Assembly: GCF_003610375.1 (NCBI RefSeq)
Contig: NZ_RAPZ01000016.1
Location: 62,001-126,000 of the forward strand
Source: Sphingomonas sp. PP-CC-1A-547
GTDB taxonomy: Bacteria; Pseudomonadota; Alphaproteobacteria; Sphingomonadales; Sphingomonadaceae
DNA length: 64,000 bases
Direction: 5' to 3'
In this document: in pieces, positions 25,915 through 33,497 of the stretch
Numbering within the stretch: position 1 is the first letter of the stretch
Layout of the letters: every line of letters starts with the position of its first letter
Notes under the pieces: generated by a model
The model's database searches: none
Seen by the model: the letters and a program-made list of their open reading frames with translations, nothing else
Told to the model about the DNA's origin: nothing
Position numbers and translations under genes: made by a program

Positions 25915-28900
25915 CTACATGAAGAAATCGTTCGCAGTCAGCACATGGTGGCCGGTCAGCGCGATCGAGAAATCGGCGGCCGAACCGCTATCGGTATTGC
26001 CCTCGACGACGGTGAATTCCTTGCCGCCGATCATCTGGTAGCTGTAGCGCAGCTGGCCCGGCGCGGTGAACTTGCCGGTCGTACCGATGAAGCTGAACGC
26101 CTGATCGCCGCGCGCGAACAGCGAGCTGTTGGCGTCGATCATCGACAAGTCGATCTTGTCCTGCCCGACGGTGAAGTCGGTAATGACGTCGCGCGACGAC
26201 GACGTCAGGCTGTCGCCCTTCACCTCGAAGCGGAAGATGTCCGCGCCTGCGCCACCGGACATCGTGTCCATGTCGTCGCCGCCGATCAGGATGTCGTTGC
26301 CGTCGCCGCCGTTGAGCACGTCCTTGCCGTCGCCACCGATCAGCGTGTCGTTGCCCGCGCCGCCGTTGAGCGTGTCGTTACCGAGGCCACCGATCAGACG
26401 ATCGTTGCCGCCAAGCCCGTTCAGCACGTCGTTGCCCCATCCGCCATCGAGCACGTCCTGCTCGCTGGTGCCGTTGATCGTGTCGGCGAACATCGTACCC
26501 GTCTTGGTGATGCCGACCACGTCCGTGACGCCGATCGTCAACGTCTGCGTGTCGATCGCGCCACGCGCGTCGGTCGCGACCACGGTCACGCCGTAGATAT
26601 TGTCGCGATTGGCATCGGTCGGCGCCTCGAAATCGGGCGCGGTGACGAACTTCAGCACGCCCGTGGTCGCATCGATCGAGAAGTTGGCGCCGTCGCCGCC
26701 CGCACCGATCGAGTATTTGATCGAATCGCCCCAGACGATGTTCGCGTCGGTCGCGGAGATCGTGGTCAGCGCGGTGCCGTTCTCGGCGATCGACAGCGCG
26801 CCCGTGGTGCCGCCGCCGAACGAGGTCAGCACCGGATCGACGTTCGCCTGATGGCCGATCTTGACGTCGTGGACGCCGATCGCGCCGAGATCGATCGTCA
26901 GGATCTCGCCGATCTGGCTCGCGATCTTGCCACCGCTGATCGTCGTCCAGTCGGTGCCGGGGGCCTTCAGGTCGACCGTGACCTTGCCTTCGCCCTCGAC
27001 CGTGAACGCCAGGTCGCGGCCGTCGCCGCTCAGCGTCGTCAGCGTCGCACGCATCGGCAGCGCGGTGATGTGCGTCACGTCGTCCGCGACCGCGCCCATC
27101 GTGATCGCATAGGTGCCGCCCGCCTTGGGCAGGAACACCGTGTCCGCGTCATAGGCATACCAGTTGGCGACGCCCTTGATCACCTGACCGTTGCTCTGGC
27201 CATCGACGTCGAGTGAGAAGGTGCCGGTGGTCGCGCCGACCGTCGCGGTGATCGTGTTGCCGACGACGGTCGAGGTGATCGTCGCATTCTGGAACGCGCT
27301 GACCCGGCCCGCCAGATCGGCAAGCGTTACGAACTCGACGCTTGCGGCGGCGGCCTGCGCGATGAAGGTCGTGAACATCTGCTTGGTGTAGAGGCTGCTC
27401 GCGCCATCGGCGGCCCACATCGTCGGGCCGTAATCATGCCATGGCCACACCACGACAGGCGCGTCCGCACCGGCGGTCAGCGCGCTGAATTCCTTGGCCC
27501 AGATCGCGCCGGCCTCGGCGACGGTCTTCTTCTGGAACTCGATCAGCGAGAAGTCGAACGACGTGTTCGGCGCCAGATAGACCTTGTCATCGGTGGCGTT
27601 CTGCGGCGTCATATAGCCGATCGCGTTGGGATAGCCTGCGCCGACGCCCGAATAGCCGCCGCTGAGATACGTCACGTATTTCAGGATTTCCTGGCTCGTC
27701 GCGATCTGCTCGGGCGCACCCGGCACCGCGGCCCCACCGATCGTCACGGTCTTGCCGAGATACGCGCTCAGCTGCTTTTCAAGCTCGGTCCGCGACTGGC
27801 CGAACTCGAACGCGATCTGCGCGTCGGTGAGCAGGTTGGTGTCCATCGGATGCGTATAGCTGTGCGTGCCGATCTCGTTGCCCGCATCGAGCAGCGCCTT
27901 GTAGACCGGCAGCGACACAGCCCAGTCGGTCGCCTCGCCATTGGCCGGATCGTTGCCGATGTTGACGTAATAGCTGCCGACGAAATTATAGTTCGTCTTC
28001 CACTCGGTCAGGATCGGCAGCAGCTTGTCGTAGATTCCAGGCGCGGTGCCGGCCGGGTTGACCTCGTCGAGCTGCTTGCTCTGGTCCATGTCGACTCGCG
28101 ACGCGAACAGCCCGGCCTGACGGGTCATCTGCAGCCCGACCGACAGACCGTCGCCGTGCACCGAATAGTCGATCGCCTTCTGCAGCAGATTATCGTCGGC
28201 CATCACCGCTTCGCTCGAGAACAGCACGTTGCGGCCCCCCGTCTGCGTCGCGATCGCCGCCGAATAGGTCTGGCCGTTGACCGTCTCGGTCGCGATCGTC
28301 GTGCCGGTCCCGCTGACGCTGGTGAACGCATTCCAGCCGACGCCGGTATATTGGCGGATCACCTGTCCGTCGCTGTAGCCGTCGAGCACGAGGTGCGACG
28401 CATCGCTTGCCTTCACCGTCACGTCGGCGGGGAAGCCACCGGTCACGCGCGTGGCGTCGAACAACAACTTCATTCGCGCATAGGAGTCGCCAGCGAGTGC
28501 GGTGTTGTCCGCGCCGTTGGTCATGAACTCGCCTGCCGCGACAAGGCCGATGCCGAATTGCTTGGTCGCCTGTTCCAGCGTCTGCGCTATCAGGTCCGCC
28601 TTGCCCGCCTCGACGTTGCGGAACGACGGGAAGACGATCGTGTCGTATTTGGCGAGCGTCGCCAGGCTGGTCAGGTCGCCCTCGGTCAGGATGTCGAACG
28701 GCACGCCGGCCTGCATCGCCTGGGACTGCGCGGCCATGAACAGCTGCGAATAGGCGGTCTTGCTGAAATAGGCGTTGGCGGTCGAATCGGACCAGACGAT
28801 CGCGATCCGGTGTGATGGGTCGGCGACGATGCCGGTGTCGTTGAAGACGGTGAAGGCGGGGTTCGAATAATTGCCCGGCAGGAACGCGGTGTCGTTGACG

Positions 28901-29310
28901 TCGTAGATGGTGTCGATCGCGTTCGGATTGCTGATCGCCGCCTTGGGCACCTTGAACTCGACGGTGGTGCGATCCGCCGACCATGCTGCCTGCAGGCCGC
29001 TGGCGACGAGCGTCTGCCCCGCCGCGCCGCTATACAGCGACACCGTGCCGTCCGCGGCGAAGTTCACGTTATACTCGGCACCACCGGCAAACCCGAAAAC
29101 TTGATATCCGGTCGTCGCATTACGATCGGTGTTGAGCCATGCGGTGGTGTTCGCGCCGATCGAGGTGGGGGCAGTCATCGCGAACGCGAAATCGGCGCCG
29201 TCGCTGCGCGCGTAGATCGCATAGCCGGTGCCCAGACCGCGATCGATGCGATTAGCGGCGGTCCAGTCGTTCAGCATGCCATCTAGCATCACCGGTGTTG
29301 CGTTCGTCAT
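25915..29310 (-). CDS. Secreted RTX protein with CBM9-like module and PelA-like deacetylase region
   Basis: 1131 residues with no signal peptide, as expected of a type I client. Domains: 1-160 a CBM9/DOMON-like carbohydrate-binding module (DGMLNDW, TAWLNTDRNATTGYQVFG); about 165-390 a Rossmann/GATase-like region (IAIVWSDS, VAAGEFMTN); about 395-670 a CE4-like deacetylase with D407-x-D409, H483-x3-H487 and H625 in WPWHDYGP; about 780-935 beta-sandwich and cadherin-like modules; 947-1028 RTX nonapeptides (GGxGNDxLxG, nine or so copies) for calcium; 1028-1131 a serralysin-type C-terminal secretion region (VITDFTVGQDKIDL), ending DFFM. PelA of Pseudomonas has a similar reductase-like plus deacetylase order. 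It is first in the pel operon. I infer an exported enzyme that trims Pel outside the cell; an adhesin role is the alternative. Confidence 0.8.
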   Translation of the reverse strand: MTNATPVMLDGMLNDWTAANRIDRGLGTGYAIYARSDGADFAFAMTAPTSIGANTTAWLNTDRNATTGYQVFGFAGGAEYNVNFAADGTVSLYSGAAGQTLVASGLQAAWSADRTTVEFKVPKAAISNPNAIDTIYDVNDTAFLPGNYSNPAFTVFNDTGIVADPSHRIAIVWSDSTANAYFSKTAYSQLFMAAQSQAMQAGVPFDILTEGDLTSLATLAKYDTIVFPSFRNVEAGKADLIAQTLEQATKQFGIGLVAAGEFMTNGADNTALAGDSYARMKLLFDATRVTGGFPADVTVKASDASHLVLDGYSDGQVIRQYTGVGWNAFTSVSGTGTTIATETVNGQTYSAAIATQTGGRNVLFSSEAVMADDNLLQKAIDYSVHGDGLSVGLQMTRQAGLFASRVDMDQSKQLDEVNPAGTAPGIYDKLLPILTEWKTNYNFVGSYYVNIGNDPANGEATDWAVSLPVYKALLDAGNEIGTHSYTHPMDTNLLTDAQIAFEFGQSRTELEKQLSAYLGKTVTIGGAAVPGAPEQIATSQEILKYVTYLSGGYSGVGAGYPNAIGYMTPQNATDDKVYLAPNTSFDFSLIEFQKKTVAEAGAIWAKEFSALTAGADAPVVVWPWHDYGPTMWAADGASSLYTKQMFTTFIAQAAAASVEFVTLADLAGRVSAFQNATITSTVVGNTITATVGATTGTFSLDVDGQSNGQVIKGVANWYAYDADTVFLPKAGGTYAITMGAVADDVTHITALPMRATLTTLSGDGRDLAFTVEGEGKVTVDLKAPGTDWTTISGGKIASQIGEILTIDLGAIGVHDVKIGHQANVDPVLTSFGGGTTGALSIAENGTALTTISATDANIVWGDSIKYSIGAGGDGANFSIDATTGVLKFVTAPDFEAPTDANRDNIYGVTVVATDARGAIDTQTLTIGVTDVVGITKTGTMFADTINGTSEQDVLDGGWGNDVLNGLGGNDRLIGGLGNDTLNGGAGNDTLIGGDGKDVLNGGDGNDILIGGDDMDTMSGGAGADIFRFEVKGDSLTSSSRDVITDFTVGQDKIDLSMIDANSSLFARGDQAFSFIGTTGKFTAPGQLRYSYQMIGGKEFTVVEGNTDSGSAADFSIALTGHHVLTANDFFM

Positions 29311-29789
29311 CGTTCGTCCCCGTTTCAGCCACGGACTTCATGAGGGCGGCAAGGCTGCCCGTCACGAAGCTCGAGCGCCGCTTAGCGAATACATTCCGTC
29401 TTTCGAACAGCTTAGATGCTCGGCTCGGGCGGAACTGTCTCACCGTGGTACGGGAATGCTCGTCTCACCGCTGTGCTGACGCCAGATAGGCATGAAGGCG
29501 GGATGACAACGGACTGTTGGGGGATCCAGGTTAATCCTTACCCCCCTGGCATAGGCCCTTTTTAGAAAGCAGCCGAATACCGAAGCCGCTGGCAGCGGCA
29601 GTTAAGTCCCACCTGTTGTCTTTCAAAGGCCATTTGTCGTCGTGTGAAACCGAGATGAAAGAGGTGTTCGGGTTTTGGTAGGCGCGAACCCATGGCTGCA
29701 CGTGTGGTACTGTGCCCGCTAGCATCTTTGAAAGTTCGGTACCAAATGGTCGCCATGAAGATGGTACCATCGACTACTCTTCCAATAAC
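29311..29789. other. Upstream region of the RTX-pel operon
   Basis: About 480 bases without a supportable gene. The operon promoter must lie in its left part, but I see no confident -35/-10 pair. A G/C block around 29518-29550 (GGGGGATCC then CCCCCCTGG) is unusual and could pair or bind a protein. The short minus-strand frame 29531-29770 has no ribosome site or motif. Confidence 0.4.
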
Positions 29790-30020
29790 GGTCAGGCAGT
29801 GACCGTCGACGTGCTGATCGCGAAGGCCGCGAACGCTTGTCGTCCCGATCGCGACCTGGGCAGCACCGCGCAGATGATGGCATCACTCTTCAACCGCACG
29901 CGGCAGGTCGACATGCTGCTCGCTGCAGGTGCCAATCGTTCGATCCAAGATGCCGCGGGTCGCTCGGCAAGCTCGGTCGCCGCCGATCAGGGCAACGCTC
30001 CGATGGCGGCACGCGTAAAA
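29790..30020 (+). pseudogene. Ankyrin-repeat gene fragment
   Basis: About 77 codons read as two ankyrin repeats: QMMASLFNRTRQVDMLLAAGANRSIQD followed by AAGRSASSVAADQGNAPMAARVK, with the family A-G-A-N and D-x-x-G-R turn residues. No start codon or ribosome site precedes it, the frame continues into junk through the neighbouring GST gene, and no signal peptide is present. It is a relic of a larger gene, probably cut by the rearrangement that placed the pel or GST segment here. Confidence 0.55.
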
Positions 30021-30034
30021 CACCGAGTGTCGCT

Positions 30035-30075
30035 GTCGTTCCGCACGGACCGGTCGTCGGCATATGCGGAACGAC
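30035..30075 (-). terminator. Stem-loop after the GST gene
   Basis: GTCGTTCCGCA (30035-30045) pairs exactly with TGCGGAACGAC (30065-30075) across a 19-base loop, 12 bases after the stop of the minus-strand GST gene. A strong 11-bp stem without a T-run; it may end transcription or protect the mRNA 3' end. Confidence 0.5.
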
Positions 30076-30087
30076 GAAGAGCATCAG

Positions 30088-30807
30088 TTACGGCCGATTG
30101 TCGAGTTCCGGCACGCCGCTGCTCTGGTCCGCATAGGCGGCGAGGAACGTCGGCCGCTCCTGCCAGCGCCGCCAGAACGCGTCGACATGCTCGTAGCGCT
30201 CGTCGAGCGGCATCGCGTTCACCGCGAACTTCGAGAACGCGATCGCGGTCGCCATCGTGATGTCCGAGAAGGTCGGCTCGTCACCACCCAGCATCCACGC
30301 GCGACCGTCCGACAGATGCCGGTCGACCAGCGCGGTATGCGCCAGCGCCTCCTTGCGGCAATGCTCGCCCCACGCGGCGTTCGCGGTCAGCTCGAGCTTG
30401 GGGCCGAGACCCTGATGCAAGACGTGGAACGCGGTCGTGATGCGGTAGAGGATCTGCACCCAGATGCGGTTGTCCCACATCGTGTCGAGACCCTGCTGCT
30501 CCGGAGTCTCGCCCATGATCCGCCGCCCCGGATATGCCTGGTCGAGATAGCGAACGACTGCGGCCGTCTCAGAGATGAAGCTGCCATCCGCCAGTTCGAG
30601 CGTCGGCGTCTCGCCCCACGGATTCATCTTCAGGTGCTTCCACTGCCGCTGCTCGCCGACCGGCGACATATCGTAGACCGTTTCGTCGAAGCGGTCGGCA
30701 ATGTCCTTTTCGTGTAGGAAGATGCGCAGGCGCTGCGGGTTCGGGAAGGCGGACGGAGAGGTGAACAGGCGAAGCTTTGCGGTCGATGGCGACGTTTGAA
30801 CGGTCAT
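30088..30807 (-). CDS. Glutathione S-transferase family protein
   Basis: A 239-residue cytoplasmic enzyme. The thioredoxin-like N-terminal domain (about 10-95) has the SAFPNPQRLRIFLHEK helix, NPWGETPTLEL with the conserved cis-proline, and ISETAAVVRYLD, which binds the gamma-glutamyl moiety of glutathione. The all-helical C-terminal domain (about 105-235) has AWMLGGDEPTFSDITMATAIAF, the usual N-capping and hydrophobic staple region. The substrate cannot be told. It is divergent from a TetR-family gene at 30897 with twin palindromes between, so that regulator probably controls it, perhaps in response to an electrophile. Confidence 0.92.
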   Translation of the reverse strand: MTVQTSPSTAKLRLFTSPSAFPNPQRLRIFLHEKDIADRFDETVYDMSPVGEQRQWKHLKMNPWGETPTLELADGSFISETAAVVRYLDQAYPGRRIMGETPEQQGLDTMWDNRIWVQILYRITTAFHVLHQGLGPKLELTANAAWGEHCRKEALAHTALVDRHLSDGRAWMLGGDEPTFSDITMATAIAFSKFAVNAMPLDERYEHVDAFWRRWQERPTFLAAYADQSSGVPELDNRP

Positions 30808-30816
30808 GACGTATCC

Positions 30817-30834
30817 CTACCAAGTGATCGGTAG
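30817..30834. promoter_or_regulatory. TetR-type operator 1 (GST side)
   Basis: CTACCAAGTGATCGGTAG: the outer 5-bp arms CTACC/GGTAG are exact inverted repeats. It begins 10 bases upstream of the GST start codon and shares 14 of 18 bases with the second copy at 30875-30892. A repressor dimer here would block GST expression. Confidence 0.65.
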
Positions 30835-30874
30835 TGGCTAACTGCGTGCTTGCGTGGTGCTCGTCAACGTCTAT

Positions 30875-30892
30875 CTACCAGTTGGTCGGTGG
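30875..30892. promoter_or_regulatory. TetR-type operator 2 (regulator side)
   Basis: CTACCAGTTGGTCGGTGG, an imperfect inverted repeat that ends 4 bases before the regulator start codon at 30897. Centres of the two copies are 58 bp apart. This arrangement fits autorepression plus control of GST. Confidence 0.62.
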
Positions 30893-30896
30893 CGGG

Positions 30897-31475
30897 ATGG
30901 AAATGTCTATGGCGAGTTCGAATTCTAGGGAAGCCGTGCTCGCCGCGGCGAAACGAAGCGCGATGGCCCGCGGGTATAATGGCCTCAACTTTCGCGATAT
31001 CGCTGTCGAGGTCGGGATCAAGGCGCCCAGTATCTATCATCATTTTGCGACCAAGGCCGAGCTGGGCGCAGCGGTTGCACGGCGCTATTGGGAAGATACC
31101 GTCGCGCAACTGGCGGCTATATCGGACGAGGCGCACGATCCGCGCATGGCCCTGCGCCGCTACCCCGAGATCTTTCGTAAGTCGCTCGCGAACGACAATC
31201 GCATCTGCCTGTCGAGCTTCATGGCTGCCGAATACGACGATCTGCCCGACCCGGTGAAAATCGAGGTGCAGGGCTTTGCCGACATCAACGTAGCGTGGCT
31301 TAGCACGCTCCTCGTCGAAGCCGGAACTGTAGGTCCTGGCGAAAGCGAAACCCGGGCTAGGGCGATCTATGCGGCGGTTGCGGGCGCCCAGCTGTTCGCA
31401 CGCGGTCGCGCGGATATCGGCCTCTTCGATTCGATGATCGACAGCTACCGCGCGGCCGGGCTTTTGCCGGGTTAG
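30897..31475 (+). CDS. TetR/AcrR-family transcriptional regulator
   Basis: About 192 residues. The N-terminal helix-turn-helix has the family pattern AVLAAAKRSAMARGYNGLNFRDIAVEVGIKAPSIYHHFATKAELG, where the recognition helix is around APSIYHHF. The C-terminal ligand domain (about 60-190) is helical and variable, so the inducer is unknown. The start was set to ATG 30897 after GGCGGG; ATG at 30903 or 30909 is possible, and the frame extends to 30834 without a ribosome site. Twin palindromes in front of it and of the divergent GST gene point to autoregulation and control of that gene. Confidence 0.9.
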   Translation: MEMSMASSNSREAVLAAAKRSAMARGYNGLNFRDIAVEVGIKAPSIYHHFATKAELGAAVARRYWEDTVAQLAAISDEAHDPRMALRRYPEIFRKSLANDNRICLSSFMAAEYDDLPDPVKIEVQGFADINVAWLSTLLVEAGTVGPGESETRARAIYAAVAGAQLFARGRADIGLFDSMIDSYRAAGLLPG

Positions 31476-31501
31476 TAGCAGGGGCCGGACATGCAGTGTT
31501 C

Positions 31502-31517
31502 GACCGAATGGTCGGTC
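31502..31517. repeat. 16-bp palindrome between the TetR-family and msrA genes
   Basis: GACCGA-ATGG-TCGGTC is an exact inverted repeat just after the TetR-family stop and overlapping the end of msrA. It resembles a TetR operator with a 4-bp centre but differs from the two GST-side copies. It may instead help terminate the two convergent genes. Confidence 0.35.
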
Positions 31518-32046
31518 AAAGCTCCCGAGCCGTACCTTCGGGTAAGGCAGCCTCGGCAAAATGGCGACGGATATAGTCCAGCTTTGGGTCGATGTAGCGC
31601 CGACAAAACGGCCTGTCCGGGTCCGTCCGGTAGTAGTTCTGGTACCGCGCGTCCGAGGGTTTGAAGTCGACGAAGGGGAGAACCATGGTCCGCGCCGCCT
31701 GGCCAGTTTCCTCGGCGAACCGAGCGATCACGCGGGCAACGTGATCGTGTTGATCCGCGGCGAAGACATAGATCGCGCTCCGATACCGCCCGCCGGGCGA
31801 GTAGATGCCGTTCGCCGAATGCGTTCTCAGGTGGACCTCCGCCAGCGTCGACAGGCTGATGACTGCGGCGTCGAAGCTGACGATCACGGCTTCGGCCCAC
31901 ACGTCCGAAGGCGCCTCCGACCGAATGAAGCCCTGATCGACGTGGTCGACGCCGCGCAATGCCTGAAACACACCCTCGGTGCACCAATGGCAGCCGCCGC
32001 CAAACCCGATTCTATCCAATCCCGTTCTCCCGTGCCCCGACCGCAT
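31516..32046 (-). CDS. msrA: Peptide-methionine (S)-S-oxide reductase (MsrA-like)
   Basis: A 176-residue cytoplasmic repair enzyme that reduces methionine-S-sulfoxide in proteins. The N-terminal catalytic motif is GFGGGCHWCTEGVF with C19 as nucleophile; most MsrA have GCFWC, and the H in place of F defines a sub-clade. Later landmarks are DHVDQGFIRSE, the central HLRTHSANGIYSPGGRYRSAIY block, and the C-terminal FVDFKPSDARYQNYY. The start at 32046 was chosen because the family begins a few residues before GFGGG. Its tail meets the TetR-family gene convergently. An electrophile or oxidant theme fits the neighbouring GST. Confidence 0.87.
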   Translation of the reverse strand: MRSGHGRTGLDRIGFGGGCHWCTEGVFQALRGVDHVDQGFIRSEAPSDVWAEAVIVSFDAAVISLSTLAEVHLRTHSANGIYSPGGRYRSAIYVFAADQHDHVARVIARFAEETGQAARTMVLPFVDFKPSDARYQNYYRTDPDRPFCRRYIDPKLDYIRRHFAEAALPEGTAREL

Positions 32047-32150
32047 GATGCATATGGACGCTGGCCGCGGGTGTTGAACCCGGTGGGGCAAGATTCCTGA
32101 AGTCGGATGCGGGCACGTGCCAATGCGGAGACGCCGCATCCGACGTTGCT

Positions 32151-33497
32151 TCAACAGTTTCGTGCAGCCATCATCGCGCGTCCTGTCGACGGTCGGAATC
32201 TCAGTGAAGCGACTGCAGCGAGGCAGATGAGTGCGCCGACCAGTGGCACCATCCAGGTCATCGTCAGCAAATTCCGCTGTTCGACCGGGCCGAAGGATGT
32301 CGATGCGTCCCACCCGATGATCGACAGGCCGCGCCCGAGCAGCGCTCCGCTGATGCCGCCGCCAAGCTTCAAGGTGAGAAGCAACAGCGCTACCGGCAGC
32401 CCCTCGAGCCGGATACCCGTCCGGTGCTCGCCGTGATCGATCGATCCGGCGAGCAGTACCCAGATCATCATCTGCAATCCTGCGTTGCCGATCCCGAACA
32501 GCGCGATGCCCACTATCGTCACGGATTTGTCCGTTGCGAATACGAGAAGTCCGATGGCGATGATGGTCAGCGCTGCGGCCAGAACCTCTCGCTGCCGGAC
32601 ACGACGGGCAATCGCCATCCACGCCGGCAGCGCCACGAGTTGCGACACCGCAAGCGTCGTCAGCGCGCGACCCGTCCATGCTGCGTCATGAATCACGCCC
32701 TTGCCGATATAGGCGAACGATCGCGCGAAGAACGGCAAGGTCAGAGCCTGTGCGAACCCGAGCGCGAGCAACATCAGGAGCGGCCGGTTGCCGATGATCC
32801 ACGCAAGCGATCCGCCGTGCTTTGGCTCGGATTGCGGTATTTTCGCCACCGGTACCGATGCCGAGGACAGCCACAGCGTGGCGACATACGCCAAGGCGGC
32901 AAAACTGGTCACGGCGAGCAGCCCATAGCCTCCGTCATTGGTCGGATCGACGAACGCCTGCGCGAAATGCGCGACCGTCAGGGCACCAAGGCAGCTGAAC
33001 ATGTACCGCAGGCCGGACAAGGTCGTCGCCGCGCCCGGGGTCTGGGTCATCCGCATCATCAGCGCGTTGTGCGCTACGTCGCAGACCGAATACGCAGTAC
33101 GGAACAGCAGCACGATTACGATTGCCCACGCGAGGATCGCGCCGCCGCGCCACCCCGGATCGACGAAGAAGATCGCGAAGAATATCCCGACAAAGGGTGC
33201 GCCGACGAACAGAAGGCGACGATATGTGCGGAGCCTGTCGGTGGACCGATCGAGCAGGCGCCCGAGCAAGGGATCGCAGAGGCCGTCCCAGACGAGCCCG
33301 ATCATCACGACCAGTCCGGCGACCCCAGCCGATACACCCCAACGCTCGGTCAGGACGAACAGCAGGAACACGTCCATCGTCGACGCGAGGACGTTCTTGC
33401 CGAAATTGCCGCTGGCGTAACCGACCATGCGCATCCGACCGGCCTGCGGCCGATGTTCGAATGCGGACGCTAAGTCATCGGCGGCGGCGTGCTCCAT
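32151..33497 (-). CDS. MFS sugar transporter, GPH (MelB-like) family
   Basis: A 448-residue inner-membrane symporter with about 12 hydrophobic segments. The start VGYASGNFGKNVLASTMDVFLLFVLTE and the loop VWDGLCDPLLGRLLDRS (the conserved D-P-x-x-G motif after helix 2) are typical of the glycoside-pentoside-hexuronide:cation symporters. The gene overlaps the GH92 gene by 23 bases if it starts at 33497; ATG at 33434 or 33428 would avoid the overlap and also precede the conserved part. The likely cargo is mannose or a mannoside released by the upstream enzyme. Confidence 0.88.
   Translation of the reverse strand: MEHAAADDLASAFEHRPQAGRMRMVGYASGNFGKNVLASTMDVFLLFVLTERWGVSAGVAGLVVMIGLVWDGLCDPLLGRLLDRSTDRLRTYRRLLFVGAPFVGIFFAIFFVDPGWRGGAILAWAIVIVLLFRTAYSVCDVAHNALMMRMTQTPGAATTLSGLRYMFSCLGALTVAHFAQAFVDPTNDGGYGLLAVTSFAALAYVATLWLSSASVPVAKIPQSEPKHGGSLAWIIGNRPLLMLLALGFAQALTLPFFARSFAYIGKGVIHDAAWTGRALTTLAVSQLVALPAWMAIARRVRQREVLAAALTIIAIGLLVFATDKSVTIVGIALFGIGNAGLQMMIWVLLAGSIDHGEHRTGIRLEGLPVALLLLTLKLGGGISGALLGRGLSIIGWDASTSFGPVEQRNLLTMTWMVPLVGALICLAAVASLRFRPSTGRAMMAARNC

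Noticed and set aside
27436..28815. Long plus-strand frame opposite the RTX gene
   Set aside because: The Arg/Val-rich translation has no motif, while the minus strand has the full RTX/deacetylase architecture.
25915..29310. RTX protein as a plain adhesin or serralysin protease
   Set aside because: It lacks the HExxHxxGxxH metzincin motif and long adhesin repeats. The DxD, HxxxH and WPWHD motifs fit a deacetylase better. An adhesive side role stays possible.
31502..31517. Third copy of the GST/TetR operator
   Set aside because: It is palindromic but differs in centre length and arms from the two copies at 30817 and 30875, so it was listed only as a repeat.
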